The notes under the pieces are model-generated. The model was given only the letters and a program-made list of their open reading frames with translations, was not told where the DNA came from and ran no database searches. Positions 43,485-53,093 of a stretch of DNA of 64,000 nucleotides are shown in pieces. Position numbers and translations under genes: made by a program. The DNA comes from Gottfriedia acidiceleris (GTDB lineage Bacteria > Bacillota > Bacilli > Bacillales > Bacillaceae_G): positions 372,001 to 436,000 of the forward strand of contig NZ_SCFN01000004.1 in NCBI RefSeq assembly GCF_004138285.1, given 5' to 3'. How positions within the stretch are numbered: position 1 is the first letter of the stretch; every line of letters begins with the position of its first letter.

Positions 43485-43717
43485 CTGCCTGCCTCCCGTT
43501 CTTTCATTTTTGCGACTTGATAACGCAAAAGTAGTTCCTCTTCCTGTTGTACATAAATGGCCTCTGTGACTTCTCCTAATTCAAACATCATTTGTAGACG
43601 GATCAATTGCTGCTCAATCGATTTCGAATCAAATAAAACGCGGTCAGCTTCCTCTTTTATTTTTTCACCTAATAGAATGATTGATTTTAGCGGAAAGGCT
43701 AAAGCTTTAAAAATCAT
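43481..43717 (-). CDS. gvpG: Gas vesicle protein GvpG
   Basis: 78 residues: a short hydrophobic start (MIFKALAFPLKSIILLGEKI) then a charged helix EEADRVLFDSKSIEQQLIRLQMMFELGEVTEAIYVQQEEELLLRY, the GvpG pattern. Overlaps both neighbours by four bases. Confidence 0.92.
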   Translation of the reverse strand: MIFKALAFPLKSIILLGEKIKEEADRVLFDSKSIEQQLIRLQMMFELGEVTEAIYVQQEEELLLRYQVAKMKEREAGS

Positions 43718-44466
43718 GACTTTTCTCCTGCCTTTATGGTTAACTGAATAAAGTTATAAGCAGGCCATGGTCCAGAATATTTGAATTCTACTTTATCCTT
43801 CCAAATTTCATAGAGCTCATTAACTTTTTCATCAAAGATTTCTTCTTGCCCGCGATCAATTAAAAAAGCAGCATTAAGAAGCATTGTTTCGTATATAGGA
43901 GGGTTTGATTTAGAGGCACTCGAAAGTGTAGAAAGAGGTGAATAAATCGCTTTGTATAGGTTGTGGTGTAGAGCATAGAAAAAGTCTTTTGTTTTTTCTC
44001 CAAGTTTAATCTTTTCGTAAAAAGCTGCTTCTTTCTGCTGATTTACCTTCTCCTTAAGTTTTTGTATGTCACCATTCATACGTATTTCTTCTTCCAACCA
44101 CTCCTTACGCGCAATTACTTTTAAACCAACTTCAATCTTATTGCTTATCTTCTGAAAGATTGATCGCAGTTCGTCATACAGTTTTTCTAATAATAAATGA
44201 ATCTCTTCTGAAGAGGAAAATACATTATTAAAACTCATTGGAATGACGGTAAACTGTTTCATAACGAAAGAAATCACACTTTGATGGGCTAGTACATTCG
44301 TACGAGTTGGAAGATAGTCCTGATCAGGAACGTCTGAAACAATCATCACAATTTCTTTATATCGGATTGGATATAATTTAATTGCCTTTCCTTCCCATTT
44401 TGTGAAACCGAAATCGGGATTGATATTCGTTTGGATGATACAAAAAGGATAAACACCTTCACTCAT
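43714..44466 (-). CDS. gvpF: Gas vesicle protein GvpF (GvpL/F family)
   Basis: 250 residues. N-terminal lobe (YKEIVMIVSDVP, LPTRTNVLAHQSVISFVMKQFTVIPMSFNNVF) and C-terminal lobe ending YSGPWPAYNFIQLTI joined by long helices, as in crystallised cyanobacterial GvpF. In order behind gvpN, as in B. megaterium. Confidence 0.93.
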   Translation of the reverse strand: MSEGVYPFCIIQTNINPDFGFTKWEGKAIKLYPIRYKEIVMIVSDVPDQDYLPTRTNVLAHQSVISFVMKQFTVIPMSFNNVFSSSEEIHLLLEKLYDELRSIFQKISNKIEVGLKVIARKEWLEEEIRMNGDIQKLKEKVNQQKEAAFYEKIKLGEKTKDFFYALHHNLYKAIYSPLSTLSSASKSNPPIYETMLLNAAFLIDRGQEEIFDEKVNELYEIWKDKVEFKYSGPWPAYNFIQLTIKAGEKS

Positions 44467-44467
44467 T

Positions 44468-45352
44468 TCAACTTCCCTCCATTTGTAAACTTATAGATTT
44501 TACAATGAATTGTTTTGCTTGTGAGTATGTTTGAACTTTATCAGCTTGCTTAAGATGAAACCAAAAAATATCTGTGCATAAGATCTGAAACTGTTGATCA
44601 TAAATTGTAATTGGGATATTTTTTTGCTTTGCGATCGAGGCTAGTTTAATAGTGGTACGAAGACTTTGAGGTTCAATTTTTCTACAGTGATGACGGACAA
44701 TTTGCACTAAATTAACAATATAAAGACTTTCTTTTTCCGATAATCCAGTTATTTGTGAAACGATGGAACATTCTGTTTCAAAATTCATTTTTTCTATCGG
44801 AATCGTAATCAATCGATCAAGTAGTGCATCTTGTGCTTCGAATACGCCAATATACTCTTGTGGATTACTTATGAAAATAACTGAAAAGTTAGGATGCACA
44901 GGTAAAAAAGATTCTTTTCTTTTCATCCCATATAGAGGGATCACTCTTTCTTCCAACATTGATAAAAATAAGGTGTTAGTTTCTGGATGTGACCGAGTGA
45001 ATTCATCATAAATCAATGTATACCCTTTTGTCGCGGCTTCTATTATCGGACCGTTAACCCATGTTTCTTTGATAGTTTCTTCCTTTTTGTAAACGGAATG
45101 AATGTAGTTATCGATTATTTTTTTGTTGGTAAAGCCATTAAAACTCCCAAGCAAATCCTTATTTGACATTTCATGATTCCCATGAATTAACAGTGATGGT
45201 CGACCCAGTTGTTTTGCAATATGAAGTGCGAGCGATGTTTTTCCAACACCAGCTGGTCCTGTAAGATGGACTGAAAATCCAGATTGTAAATATGACAGTA
45301 TCCTTTCTGTTAAGCTATTCAAATAAGGAGACGATATAAAGCTTTTTTCCAT
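44468..45352 (-). CDS. gvpN: Gas vesicle ATPase GvpN
   Basis: 294 residues from the ATG at 45352 (AGGGGG ahead; an ATG five codons earlier overlaps gvpO). AAA/MoxR-like ATPase: Walker A HLTGPAGVGKTSLA, Walker B TLIYDEFTRSHPETNT and sensor segment VIFISNPQEY. GvpN aids vesicle enlargement using ATP. Confidence 0.94.
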   Translation of the reverse strand: MEKSFISSPYLNSLTERILSYLQSGFSVHLTGPAGVGKTSLALHIAKQLGRPSLLIHGNHEMSNKDLLGSFNGFTNKKIIDNYIHSVYKKEETIKETWVNGPIIEAATKGYTLIYDEFTRSHPETNTLFLSMLEERVIPLYGMKRKESFLPVHPNFSVIFISNPQEYIGVFEAQDALLDRLITIPIEKMNFETECSIVSQITGLSEKESLYIVNLVQIVRHHCRKIEPQSLRTTIKLASIAKQKNIPITIYDQQFQILCTDIFWFHLKQADKVQTYSQAKQFIVKSISLQMEGS

Positions 45353-45363
45353 AGTTTTCCCCC

Positions 45364-45624
45364 TCATTCATGTAGAATTGCGCCTCTAGCACGCAAAGAT
45401 TTTCTTTGAAATGATACAATTTCTAATTCAGCACTAAGCAAAACAGAATAAACTCCTAATAATTCATCTTTAGCGTGAGCTTTCATATATTCTTTTTCCT
45501 CAATTACCTCAACTATTAGTTCCCAACCCTTGTCAGATTTATGGACGTGAGTAATTTTATGAACTGGTCGAATATATTGCCCAAAAAAAGTTTTTACTAC
45601 TTCTAGTATTTTAATAATTTCCAT
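45364..45624 (-). CDS. Gas vesicle protein GvpO-like
   Basis: 86 residues from the ATG at 45624 (AAGGAGG ahead; a longer frame to 45660 lacks a site). Sequence KITHVHKSDKGWELIVEVIEEKEYMKAHAKDELLGVYSVLLSAELEIVSFQRKSLRARG matches the GvpO pattern (VxxxxxGWxxxVEVxExxRxP...LxxYEV.LD..G.l..Y.R..RY.R). It occupies the slot of gvpR in B. megaterium, so it might be called gvpR there. Role unknown. Confidence 0.8.
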   Translation of the reverse strand: MEIIKILEVVKTFFGQYIRPVHKITHVHKSDKGWELIVEVIEEKEYMKAHAKDELLGVYSVLLSAELEIVSFQRKSLRARGAILHE

Positions 45625-45678
45625 AGTAGCCTCCTTGTCTAAAAAAGAAGACCAAAGCATAGCCTTGGCCCTACTTGC

Positions 45679-45915
45679 TTAAGCAACTTCCTCTTCCTCT
45701 TCTTCTTCTTCGTCTTTCAGCAATCCTACTGCTTCTGCATATCGTAACCAAGTATCAACACTTGCGATGACAACACGAGCTTCAATTGCTAAAAGCTCAA
45801 TGCCGACTAGTGATACTCTTACAAATGCATCAATTACAACACCTTTATCAAGAATACGGTCGATTACTTCAGCTAAGCTAGAAGAATCTACACTTTTTTG
45901 AATAGAAGCCAACAT
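45679..45915 (-). CDS. gvpA: Major gas vesicle shell protein GvpA/GvpB
   Basis: 78 residues. The GvpA core is nearly invariant: [55 protein letters not shown]. The ribs of the gas vesicle wall are built from it. AAGGAGGGATAT precedes the ATG. Unusual tail: after LLKD there are eight consecutive Glu and then VA, encoded by a run of GAA/GAG codons; the B. megaterium protein has a mixed, longer tail instead. First gene of the operon; the only GvpA copy in the window. Confidence 0.96.
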   Translation of the reverse strand: MLASIQKSVDSSSLAEVIDRILDKGVVIDAFVRVSLVGIELLAIEARVVIASVDTWLRYAEAVGLLKDEEEEEEEEVA

Positions 45916-46241
45916 ATATCCCTCCTTTCCAATTAAAATAAGAAAGAAACGATAGAAAACGAGAATATTGCTTCCTTCTCAAACGATTTCCTATCTCTTT
46001 CCCTCTATCCTATGGGACAAGCAAGTTGAGAGTGATAGACTTCATTCAAAATGAATCTATTATCCTACAATCCAATTTTTTCCAACTGAAGAATAACTTC
46101 ATTAATTGATTAATTAGCGGAGAAAATGCAGAATAATTCTAGTATCATAGAATCTAAATCTTAAGAGACTACTAACATTACGAGTAAAAAATAAAAACCA
46201 TGAACAAGTGCAATTGTTCATGGTTTTTCAACTTTCCTTAA
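45916..46241. other. Upstream region of the gas vesicle operon
   Basis: No gene. Holds the terminator of the ykfBC unit (46189-46229) and the gvp promoter region. A possible -35/-10 on the - strand is TTGGAA, 17 bases, TAATAG (about 46050-46080); it is weak evidence. Confidence 0.4.
46189..46229 (-). terminator. Intrinsic terminator of ykfB-ykfC
   Basis: AAAAACCATGAACAA / TTGTTCATGGTTTTT with a GTGCAA loop, directly after ykfC. Confidence 0.9.
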
Positions 46242-47273
46242 TTATTCTTCCCAATAACGACGAGCACCTGAGAATTCTTCGATATACCCAGGAGTGTTTA
46301 GTGGAATGATTTCAACACTTCTAGCAGCATTAGGAGCCTGAATCATTAAACCATCACCGATATACATTGCAACGTGATGTACAGATCCTGTTCCGTTGTT
46401 ACTTGCAAAGAATAGTAGGTCTCCAGGTTGAATCTCATCTTTGTTTACTTCCTTACCATTCTTAGATTGAGGGCCTGAGTCTCGTGGAATCGTTATACCA
46501 TATGACTTAAATAAGCTATATGTAAATCCTGAGCAATCAAAACCAAATCCTGATACACCAGCCCATAAGTAGCGTAAACCAAGGAACTTCTTCGCCGTTT
46601 TAATTAAATTTTCAGGTGTTGCTTTAGGAAACTGATTTTCATTTTGATAAACTGCCACGTCTTCTTTTTTAATAAATTTATTTCCATCATCTGGTGTTGC
46701 AACCATTACAACATCCCCAAAGTCTTTAATAACAGGTAATCGCGTATTAAAGCTAATCTCCATAAACTTATGATTTAAGGCTTTTCCATCATACAACCAA
46801 GCTGTTTGACTTGATACCATAATAAACGGGGTATCCTTATAATTCTCTAAACGATCATCCGTCGTTAATTGTCTTTTCGGCATCCAACCAGGATAACCTA
46901 ATGTATTACGTGGTGTAGGCTGTCCATCTACAGCAACCTTCACCCAGTCTCCCGACTCCTCTAAAATAGTTACTTTTGTACCATATACTGCTTGAGTTTC
47001 AAGATAACTTGTTAGCCAACGTCGAACTTCAGTATCTTCCATATTAGCTGACCATTGACGCGGATCAACTGGATTGCTTAAAGATGGCGCATCAATATCT
47101 CTAACTTGGAACCTACCGTTTGTTGTCCACTGGGTTGAAACAGACACATCAACGTAAGCTGTCTCCCCTGGAGTAAGTTCTTCTTGTGATTTTGCTAATG
47201 ATTGACTTGTCATTGTAGAAAGTAAAGTACCTGCAACACATAAACTCAATATTAAATTTTTTGTCTTTTTCAT
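46242..47273 (-). CDS. ykfC: Gamma-D-glutamyl-L-diamino acid endopeptidase, YkfC type (NlpC/P60)
   Basis: 343 residues with a signal peptide (to ~28). SH3-like segments occupy ~40-220, then the NlpC/P60 domain (about 230-343) with the catalytic Cys in FDCSGFTYSLF and His in HHVAMYIGDG. The third polar position is Gln (MIQAP), where YkfC homologues I know have His. YkfC cleaves L-Ala-gamma-D-Glu from murein peptides. It directly follows the dipeptide epimerase gene (21 bases), so the pair recycles murein peptides. Confidence 0.9.
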   Translation of the reverse strand: MKKTKNLILSLCVAGTLLSTMTSQSLAKSQEELTPGETAYVDVSVSTQWTTNGRFQVRDIDAPSLSNPVDPRQWSANMEDTEVRRWLTSYLETQAVYGTKVTILEESGDWVKVAVDGQPTPRNTLGYPGWMPKRQLTTDDRLENYKDTPFIMVSSQTAWLYDGKALNHKFMEISFNTRLPVIKDFGDVVMVATPDDGNKFIKKEDVAVYQNENQFPKATPENLIKTAKKFLGLRYLWAGVSGFGFDCSGFTYSLFKSYGITIPRDSGPQSKNGKEVNKDEIQPGDLLFFASNNGTGSVHHVAMYIGDGLMIQAPNAARSVEIIPLNTPGYIEEFSGARRYWEE

Positions 47274-47294
47274 CGTAAAACCCCTCTCCCTATT

Positions 47295-48380
47295 TTAACG
47301 AAGACTTTTTGATAATCTTCGGTGAAGCCCTAAACCTGGTAAGGATGATAAATGAACTTCATCCCCAATAAACTCAATTCCATCAAAATCTTGATTCTTC
47401 AACCAAAGTGGCGCATCCAAATCGATTTTTTGAATATTCGGATGAGCGGTAGCTATATGTGCTGCCGCAAGTACTGAGACCGAAGTTTCCATCATACTTC
47501 CTATCATGCAAGGAATATTCGCTCTTTCTGCAATATCTGCAATTTGCAGTGCTCTTCTAATTCCCCCCGTCTTCATCAACTTAATATTTAGAAGATCAAC
47601 TGCATTCTCTTTAATAAGACGTAATGCATCTTGCGGAGAAAAAAGACTTTCATCAGCCATGATTGGTGTTTTGACGTTTTGCTTAACAAATTTTAGTCCA
47701 TCAATATCTCCTGCATGTACGGGTTGCTCAATTAACTCGATATTAGAATTCAACTGTTCAAGTTCTTGGATAATCGAAACAGCTTGTCTTGGAGTCCAAC
47801 CTTGGTTGGCATCTACTCGGATTGTGACGCGATTACCGACTTTTTCACGGATTGCCATAATACGTTCAATGTCAGTCGACCAATCTTTTCCGACTTTGAC
47901 TTTCAAAATAGAAAAACCATCCTTGATTATTTGCATCGCATCCTGACTCATTTCATCCACTGTTCCAACACTAACGGTCATATCATTTTTTAATTGATTT
48001 GTCCGCCCTCCAAGATATTGATAGAGTGGAAGATTAAGAAGTTGGCATAATGCATCATACAGTGCAATTTCCATAGCTGCCTTCGCACTTGTATTCCCCA
48101 CGCAAGAGCGTTCAATTAATAGAGAGAGTTCATTAATATTTCTAATGTCTCTTCCTACTAATAAAGGAGTAAGAACAGTCTTTAAAATGGTTTCAATACT
48201 TTCTTTCGATTCGCCAGTAATGGCTAAAGTAGGTGCTGCAGCTCCGACTCCAACTATTCCATCCTCCAACTCGACATAAACAAAGATGTTCTCTATTTCA
48301 GTAGCAGTCCTAAGAGCCGTTTTAAAAGGCTTTTTTAAAGGGAATACCTCTGTTTCCACTTTTATAGATTGAATAATCAT
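47295..48380 (-). CDS. ykfB: L-Ala-D/L-Glu epimerase (enolase superfamily)
   Basis: 361 residues. The muconate-lactonizing/AEE pattern: ILKVKVGKDW (KxK base), RVDANQGW (first metal Asp), IELIEQPV (Glu), IMADESLFS (Asp), and LLNIKLMKTGG (second Lys). It interconverts L-Ala-D-Glu and L-Ala-L-Glu in the cytosol. It is upstream of ykfC, which produces its substrate. Confidence 0.92.
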   Translation of the reverse strand: MIIQSIKVETEVFPLKKPFKTALRTATEIENIFVYVELEDGIVGVGAAAPTLAITGESKESIETILKTVLTPLLVGRDIRNINELSLLIERSCVGNTSAKAAMEIALYDALCQLLNLPLYQYLGGRTNQLKNDMTVSVGTVDEMSQDAMQIIKDGFSILKVKVGKDWSTDIERIMAIREKVGNRVTIRVDANQGWTPRQAVSIIQELEQLNSNIELIEQPVHAGDIDGLKFVKQNVKTPIMADESLFSPQDALRLIKENAVDLLNIKLMKTGGIRRALQIADIAERANIPCMIGSMMETSVSVLAAAHIATAHPNIQKIDLDAPLWLKNQDFDGIEFIGDEVHLSSLPGLGLHRRLSKSLR

Positions 48381-48477
48381 AGTATCTTTCCTTTCTTTGC
48401 TTTAGTTTTAATACAACCTGCCACTAGTAAAAATTCCCTAGAAAATTATTAAAAAATGATGATGTAAAATAAAAAAT

Positions 48478-48518
48478 CCAGCTATTAGAAAGGGATATGC
48501 CCTGCTAATAGCTGGATT
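48478..48518. terminator. Intrinsic terminator
   Basis: CCAGCTATTAG / CTAATAGCTGG with an inner GGG..CCC pairing, located after the DUF3870 gene and before the epimerase gene. Confidence 0.8.
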
Positions 48519-48545
48519 TCATCTACGAAAATAGATAAAGCAGCA

Positions 48546-48863
48546 TTAAGATTCAATTATTTGCATGTACTTAATATGTGCATTTTTGAAGGCTACTGTC
48601 AGTGCTTTCTGTGATGAACCAAAATAACGTGTATTAATTTCATTGGTTACCCCATCAACATTCAACATTGATTGTCCGACAAATAAGTGTTTCACAAAGG
48701 ATGAAGTTAATGAAATGGTAGCTGAACAATCAGCATCAACAATAAAATGACTTGTCCGATCGACTACCAATCCAATAAAAAAAGCATTATATTTCTGCAT
48801 GATTGGATTATTGGATGAAGTCTTCGCATCTCCAATAAGATAGATAGTATTTTTACTGTACAA
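48546..48863 (-). CDS. DUF3870 protein
   Basis: 105 residues starting at TTG (GGGAGG seven bases ahead). The DUF3870 pattern is visible: MYSKNTIYLIGDAK, FFIGLVVDRTSHFIVDADCSATISLTSSFVKHLFVGQSM and RYFGSSQKALTVAFKNAHIKYMQI. Family function is unknown. It has its own terminator and no evident operon partner. Confidence 0.88.
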   Translation of the reverse strand: MYSKNTIYLIGDAKTSSNNPIMQKYNAFFIGLVVDRTSHFIVDADCSATISLTSSFVKHLFVGQSMLNVDGVTNEINTRYFGSSQKALTVAFKNAHIKYMQIIES

Positions 48864-49373
48864 TTTATTTCCTCCCGCAAAACAGGTATTCCGTGCAAAG
48901 CTCCAACCGAAATGAAAGGAACTGGCAACGGGATATGTATTCGCTTACAGTTAATATTAATACAACAAGTTGTTTTTGACAATATATTATGAATATTCAG
49001 TTTTATAAAAGAGAGATTCAGGAAATGTGAACTATATGAATCCTCATACTTTTTTACTAAAAAATGAATAAAACAGATAGGTTAAACCAAATATATGTAA
49101 AAACTTTACATACAAATTCGGAATGATCCATCATTCTAGCAAATTAGAAAATCAAGAAGATTTAGTCGGACATTCATATCCCATTTACCGCTTTTCTCAT
49201 TACGGGGCAAGATATTCAGTTTACGAAATAAACCGAATGATCCTACTTTTTTTTGTGAAACGAATACTTCTAACTTATGATAATTGGGAAAAGGTTAAAA
49301 AGTGGATTGAATCTAAAAAAAATCTCATTCTAATAGATCAGAATGAGATTTTTTTATTTAGTCGCTTGATATG
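48864..49373. other. Intergenic region, no convincing gene
   Basis: About 510 bases. A rightward 84-codon frame at 49123 has only a weak ribosome binding site and runs into the terminator of the nucleotidase gene (49318-49354); I do not accept it as a gene. Confidence 0.5.
49318..49354 (-). terminator. Intrinsic terminator of the nucleotidase gene
   Basis: AAATCTCATTCT / AGAATGAGATTT with a short loop and T-runs on both sides. Confidence 0.88.
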
Positions 49374-52300
49374 TTAATTTACTTTTTGAATTCTTCCTTC
49401 AACTTCATAAACGAAAGGTCTTGGAAGTGATTTAACATAATCTACAGTTGCTTTAAGATCTTCTGGTCCTACTTCTAAATTAGTAGAACGTTCGCCAATA
49501 CCATATTTTACATTTCCGTACATATAATTGTTTACTACAACTGAATATTCTTTGTTTGGATCAATTTTACTACCATTCGGTAAAAGGATGTCTACTACTT
49601 TTTTAGTCGATGAATCCCACGTATACTTAAATCCAGCAATATGGAAGTCTAAGCCTTTATCTGTAATTTGATTATTTAATACAGTCTCAATGTCTTGGCC
49701 ACTAAGCATAACTTTATTTAATACATTTCCAAATGGTTGAATTGCAAATAAGTCACCAAACGTAACTTGTCCAGCATCTAGTTGCGCTCTAACTCCACCA
49801 CCATTCATCATAGCGAAGTCGGCATTCATCGCAACTTTCATTCCATCTGCAATTAAATTTCCAAGTGCAAAATCACCAAGGGTTTCTGAAGATGGATATC
49901 CCTTTGGTAAAGTTTGCATAGAATCACCAACAATTTCTGCTTTAATTGGTGCAATTAAGTCTTCATATTTTTTCATGATCGCAGAAATTGTAGGGTCTGG
50001 CGTATAGTCTTTTTGATAAACTGTTACTACTTCTGCTTCTTTATTAACAATTTCACCTGTTACTGCATCTAATTCTAAATCTACATCAGAAAATGCAGAG
50101 CCATATGAATAAGCTTGGACGATTAATTTATTATCAACTACTTTGTCATTAAATACATGATTATGAGCAGCAAAAATAACATCAACTTCATCATCAACTT
50201 TTTCTGCAATATCAGTTGCATCATATAAATCTGCTTTACCAGTTTGAAGAGTTGGGTTATGTGCTAATACTACGATTGCCTCAATACCTTGTTTTTTAAG
50301 GATATCAGTATAATGGTTAATCGCTTCAACCTCATCTCGAATTTCAAGAGTTTCATTTCCTTTTCGAACGATCATTGTAGGTGTTTCTTGGGTTACCACT
50401 CCGATGAACCCAATCTTTTTACCACCAACTTCTTTGATTGTATAAGGTTGTGTGATTAATTCCCCTGTTGCAGTATCATATGCATTGGCAGCGATAATTG
50501 GAAAGTTCATTCCGTCATATCCTTTTGTCCCCTTAGGATGTTCACCACCGTTAATCATTCGCTTTAATTCAGAAATACCTTCATCAAATTCGTGATTTCC
50601 TAGTGTACCAACATCAAATCCCATCGCTTCCATTACTTCAACAGTTGGTTCGTCTTGGAATAAGGCTGAAATTAACGGACTACCACCAATCATATCTCCT
50701 GCGTGAACAATTAATGTATTTGGATTTGTTGCTTCACGTTGTTTCATTGCAGCTGCAGTGTATTCCATGCTTCCAGCTAATACTTCTTTACCATCAAGAG
50801 TAACTTTTGTATCTGTATCAAGCTGCCCATGAAGATCATTTAAACCTAATAATTGAACTTTAACGTTTTCTTTTGGTGCAGATCCTAAATCATACTTAAA
50901 AATACCGAATCCAGCATTATCAGTACGATTTGTAAACGTGATTTTACTATTTTCTTTTATAAATTCTTCAGCTCTAGGCGAAGTAGTAAATGTAACATTT
51001 ACATTTCCGTTAATTGGAGCGATCGACCAGTTATTGTCTGCTGTTGGTGTTATTGTTTTTAATTCAGAAATATAATCCATTAAGATTTGACGATTTTCAT
51101 CAGCTGAATCTACAACAAGTTCGCTTCCTTTAACACCTGGGAAATTACCACCACCACCAGCACGATAGTTATTTGTTACAACGATAAAGTCTTGATTTAA
51201 ATCTAAAGGTTGTCCGTTATAAGTCAAATTCATTACACGACTTGAAGAACCTTTAACTAAATTCCCATTTAAATCATATCTAGCCGGCTTTGTTACATCA
51301 ATTTGATAGTTAACACCGTCAATTACATCAAAATTATAAACTGGGAACGATGGATTTAATAAAGCTTGTTCTTCTGATTTATTTGGATCGATTTGATTAA
51401 ATTTACCTGCAGACATTTCAATCCATTCTTTTACAGTTGAACCTTTTACTTTAATCGCCTTTAACGTATTGTCATAAAGGTATAAATCTCCTGCACTACG
51501 AATAGTTAAATCACCTTTTTTAATTTCAGTATATTCAGCTACTCCATTGCGTCCTGCTTTAAACGGTGCTCCAACTGATAAAATTGGTAAGTTTTTATAT
51601 TCTGGTTTGTTTTCGCTTACATATTTTTCTACAAACCATTTTTGTGCATTCGTTACAACTTGAATTGAAGGATCATCCTTGATTAATGAAAAATAACTAT
51701 GAATATCATCGGTTGTAGATCCAATTGGTGTATTTACATACTTAACTGTTGAATCATGATTTGGTTTAACAGCATTTACGATTTCTTGATCTGGAACTAC
51801 TGTACTTTCTGTTTTTGTTTTACCTGTAACAGGATCCTTTACATCAGCCCATATTTCTCTAGTAGAAGACTGGGAATTTACTACTGACCATTTTCCTTTT
51901 TCTTTTTTAAGTGTTAGGTCAATTAATCCTAATGAACCACCGCCGTACCCTGCTTGAACGGCAGGAACACCATTAATTGTACCTTTTGAATTATTAACAC
52001 CTGGTAATGGCTTTTTATCTGCCCCTAAAAATAATGCATCAAGTGTAGCCTCTGATTTTGCTGGAAATACTTTATGTGTATGAGAAAAAGTAATTGCATC
52101 AATACCAGGTACTTCACTTAATGAATAAATTACATCTTCAGTATTCTCTTTATTTGCATTAAAACCTGAATGAGTCATGGCAACAATAACGTCTGCACCG
52201 TCTTTTCTCATTTCAGGAATGAATTTTTTAGCTGTTTCTACGATATTTTTAGTGATAACTTTTCCATCAAGGTTTGCCTTGTCCCACTCATTAATTTGAG

Positions 52301-52961
52301 GTGGTACAAAACCAATAAAGCCGATTTTAATTTCTTGCTTCTTCCCTTGTTCATCAATCACTTTTTTCTTAATAATTTGATAAGGATTAAATTTGTTTTT
52401 ATCATTATTAGGATTTTGATCGTGATCATCTGCGTAAACGTTTGCATTAATGTACGGAAAATCAGCATCATTATATGCTTCGTTTAAAAAGTCTAATCCA
52501 TAGTTAAATTCATGATTACCTAAAGTTGCAATATCATAACCCATTATGTTCATTGCTTTAAATACAGGATGAACTTCTCCTTTTTTTAATGGGTCAATTT
52601 TTGCTTCATAAGTTCCGAGTGGAGTACCTTGTATTAAATCCCCATTATCAACTAAAACATTATTTTGAACTTCTTTTCGTGCTTCCTTTACTAAAGTAGC
52701 AGTCTTAGCTAATCCAACTTTTTCATAAGCTGCATCTTTGTAGTAATCATAGTTTAATAAATTTGTATGGATATCTGTCGTTTCCATAATTCGAAAATTT
52801 ACTAAGTCCTTCTCACCTTTATTCTTAGATGCAAGCACATTTACAGGTTCAGCCTCTTTCGGTGTTGCATAAGCCGGAGTACTCACTACTGACATACTGA
52901 ATAAAGATAAAGCTAATGAAAATGATAACGCTTTCGTATTTATGCGATTCTTTCTCCTCAT
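49374..52961 (-). CDS. Secreted two-domain 2',3'-cyclic phosphodiesterase / 5'-nucleotidase
   Basis: 1195 residues with a signal peptide (to ~32, TPAYA). Two 5'-nucleotidase-family units in tandem. Unit 1 (about 55-670): IMETTDIHTNLLNYD, DNGDLIQGTPLG, TLGNHEFNYG, plus a C-terminal substrate domain. Unit 2 (about 705-1195): LGLNDLHGQLD, VHAGDMIGGSP, TLGNHEFDEG, then MMNGGGVRA and VVNNYMYG. The layout is that of YfkN, but it lacks the cell-wall sorting signal of the B. subtilis protein and stops at EGRIQKVN, so it is probably released. It scavenges phosphate and nucleosides. Confidence 0.9.
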   Translation of the reverse strand: MRRKNRINTKALSFSLALSLFSMSVVSTPAYATPKEAEPVNVLASKNKGEKDLVNFRIMETTDIHTNLLNYDYYKDAAYEKVGLAKTATLVKEARKEVQNNVLVDNGDLIQGTPLGTYEAKIDPLKKGEVHPVFKAMNIMGYDIATLGNHEFNYGLDFLNEAYNDADFPYINANVYADDHDQNPNNDKNKFNPYQIIKKKVIDEQGKKQEIKIGFIGFVPPQINEWDKANLDGKVITKNIVETAKKFIPEMRKDGADVIVAMTHSGFNANKENTEDVIYSLSEVPGIDAITFSHTHKVFPAKSEATLDALFLGADKKPLPGVNNSKGTINGVPAVQAGYGGGSLGLIDLTLKKEKGKWSVVNSQSSTREIWADVKDPVTGKTKTESTVVPDQEIVNAVKPNHDSTVKYVNTPIGSTTDDIHSYFSLIKDDPSIQVVTNAQKWFVEKYVSENKPEYKNLPILSVGAPFKAGRNGVAEYTEIKKGDLTIRSAGDLYLYDNTLKAIKVKGSTVKEWIEMSAGKFNQIDPNKSEEQALLNPSFPVYNFDVIDGVNYQIDVTKPARYDLNGNLVKGSSSRVMNLTYNGQPLDLNQDFIVVTNNYRAGGGGNFPGVKGSELVVDSADENRQILMDYISELKTITPTADNNWSIAPINGNVNVTFTTSPRAEEFIKENSKITFTNRTDNAGFGIFKYDLGSAPKENVKVQLLGLNDLHGQLDTDTKVTLDGKEVLAGSMEYTAAAMKQREATNPNTLIVHAGDMIGGSPLISALFQDEPTVEVMEAMGFDVGTLGNHEFDEGISELKRMINGGEHPKGTKGYDGMNFPIIAANAYDTATGELITQPYTIKEVGGKKIGFIGVVTQETPTMIVRKGNETLEIRDEVEAINHYTDILKKQGIEAIVVLAHNPTLQTGKADLYDATDIAEKVDDEVDVIFAAHNHVFNDKVVDNKLIVQAYSYGSAFSDVDLELDAVTGEIVNKEAEVVTVYQKDYTPDPTISAIMKKYEDLIAPIKAEIVGDSMQTLPKGYPSSETLGDFALGNLIADGMKVAMNADFAMMNGGGVRAQLDAGQVTFGDLFAIQPFGNVLNKVMLSGQDIETVLNNQITDKGLDFHIAGFKYTWDSSTKKVVDILLPNGSKIDPNKEYSVVVNNYMYGNVKYGIGERSTNLEVGPEDLKATVDYVKSLPRPFVYEVEGRIQKVN

Positions 52962-53093
52962 TTATATTCCCCTTATAAAATTTATTAGGATTCCATTAAA
53001 AAACATCCCCAAAAATTATTATAAAATTAAAATAGGTTAAAATATATTTAATTATACTTAAACACAGTTAACGATTTCTTAAGGAGCAAAAAA

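Noticed and set aside
49123-49377. 84-codon rightward frame between DUF3870 and the nucleotidase
   Set aside because: Weak ribosome binding site, no recognisable sequence, and its end runs through the nucleotidase terminator.
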